From contig JBBQRG010000088.1 in NCBI GenBank assembly GCA_038215095.1, positions 1 to 11,057 on the forward strand: a DNA stretch of 11,057 nucleotides, read 5' to 3'. The notes under the pieces were generated by a model. That model had not been told where the DNA came from and did no database searches. It saw nothing but the letters and a program-made list of their open reading frames with translations. Of the stretch, positions 10,717-11,057 are shown in pieces. This DNA is from DATACN01 sp038215095. Lineage in GTDB: Bacteria > Actinomycetota > Thermoleophilia > Solirubrobacterales > Thermoleophilaceae. The stretch's first letter is position 1. Each line of letters starts with the position of its first letter. The position numbers and the translations under genes were made by a program.

Positions 10717-11057
10717 ATGGCAGATACCCGCTACTGGACACAACTGGCAACCGAGCAGTACCCGCCCAGCGACCTCGTTCGCCAGGCCGCCGAGGCCGAG
10801 CAGGCCGGCTTCGACGCCGTGAACATCAGCGATCACTTCCAACCCTGGTGGGAGCCGGGCGAGTCCGGCCACGCATGGGTAACCCTCGGCGCGATCGGCC
10901 AGGCCACCGACCACGTGCCGATCGGCACCGGCGTCACGGCACCGGTCTTCCGCCACAACCCGGCCGTGTGCGCCCAGGCGTTCATGACGATCGAGGAGCT
11001 TTTCCCCGGTCGCTCCTTCCTCGGCATCGGCTCTGGCGAGGCGCTCAACGAGGTGCC
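10717..11057 (+). CDS. F420-dependent LLM-class oxidoreductase, glucose-6-phosphate dehydrogenase-like (partial, 3' end outside)
   Basis: The plus strand is open from the ATG at 10717 to the window end, giving 113 residues without a stop. AAAGGGAGG lies directly upstream as ribosome site. Seen: RYWTQLATEQYPPSDLV, AEQAGFDAVNISDHFQPWWE, GHAWVTLGAIGQATDHVPIG, TGVTAPVFRHNPAVCAQAF and ELFPGRSFLGIGSGEALNEV. These are hallmarks of the luciferase-like monooxygenase fold that binds coenzyme F420, and SDHFQPW with the GSGEALNE segment is shared with F420-dependent glucose-6-phosphate dehydrogenase. That enzyme reduces F420 with glucose-6-phosphate; this one may use another alcohol or sugar, since the substrate-binding C-terminal half is outside the window. 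It diverges from the L,D-transpeptidase operon over 49 bases and may share its control region. Confidence 0.9.
   Translation, partial: MADTRYWTQLATEQYPPSDLVRQAAEAEQAGFDAVNISDHFQPWWEPGESGHAWVTLGAIGQATDHVPIGTGVTAPVFRHNPAVCAQAFMTIEELFPGRSFLGIGSGEALNEV

Noticed and set aside
10668..10718. Start of the transpeptidase gene at 10718
   Set aside because: The extra 17 residues overlap the divergent gene start and cover the palindrome; no ribosome site is seen, and the helix-turn-helix starts right after the ATG at 10667.

Overview
High-GC bacterial DNA whose gene content points to an actinobacterium, most likely class Thermoleophilia (Solirubrobacterales or a relative). The clues are a secreted protein with the N-terminal LTFANVVSLLALFVALGGTS segment and VKDSSL-type repeats, an FGD-like F420-dependent luciferase-fold enzyme, an L,D-transpeptidase with a long Pro/Glu-rich cytoplasmic part, and a DUF2993 protein. 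The lineage is inferred from these hallmarks and was not tested by search.

Left part (1-1663). The start of a minus-strand secreted protein (probable calcineurin-like phosphoesterase) runs off the left edge. A tRNA-Arg(ACG) gene lies on the minus strand at 1590-1663. An exact 44-bp copy of its 3' portion, from the anticodon loop through the acceptor end, lies at 352-395. Between the two copies is about 1.2 kb holding one secreted protein with an internal duplication. This geometry looks like a tRNA-targeted integration scar.

Middle-left (1715-4073). A five-helix membrane protein (minus) diverges from a two-helix membrane-anchored protein (plus). The latter converges on a small YtrA-type GntR repressor gene across a strong shared hairpin terminator. 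The GntR gene diverges from a membrane-anchored six-cysteine protein that has no ordinary start codon. A TTGACT-17-GATACT promoter and a perfect GCTAGT-GAT-ACTAGC palindrome sit exactly between these two genes.

Centre (4111-7134). A probable two-gene operon encodes a secreted repeat protein and a secreted M36/thermolysin-like metalloprotease with propeptide, PPC domain and thrombospondin type 3 calcium-binding repeats. A tRNA-Ser(GCU) follows on the minus strand.

Right part (7152-11057). A DUF2993 protein gene meets, tail to tail, a minus-strand operon of three genes read from right to left. The first is a membrane protein joining a sigma region 4-like helix-turn-helix to an extracellular L,D-transpeptidase. 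The second is an ECF-type sigma factor. The third is an O6-alkylguanine-DNA alkyltransferase whose start overlaps the sigma stop as ATGA. Diverging from this operon is the start of an F420-dependent glucose-6-phosphate dehydrogenase-like gene that runs off the right edge. The operon ties cell-wall cross-linking, transcription initiation and alkylation repair together and is the most unusual unit here. No phage, CRISPR, transposase or integrase gene is visible.
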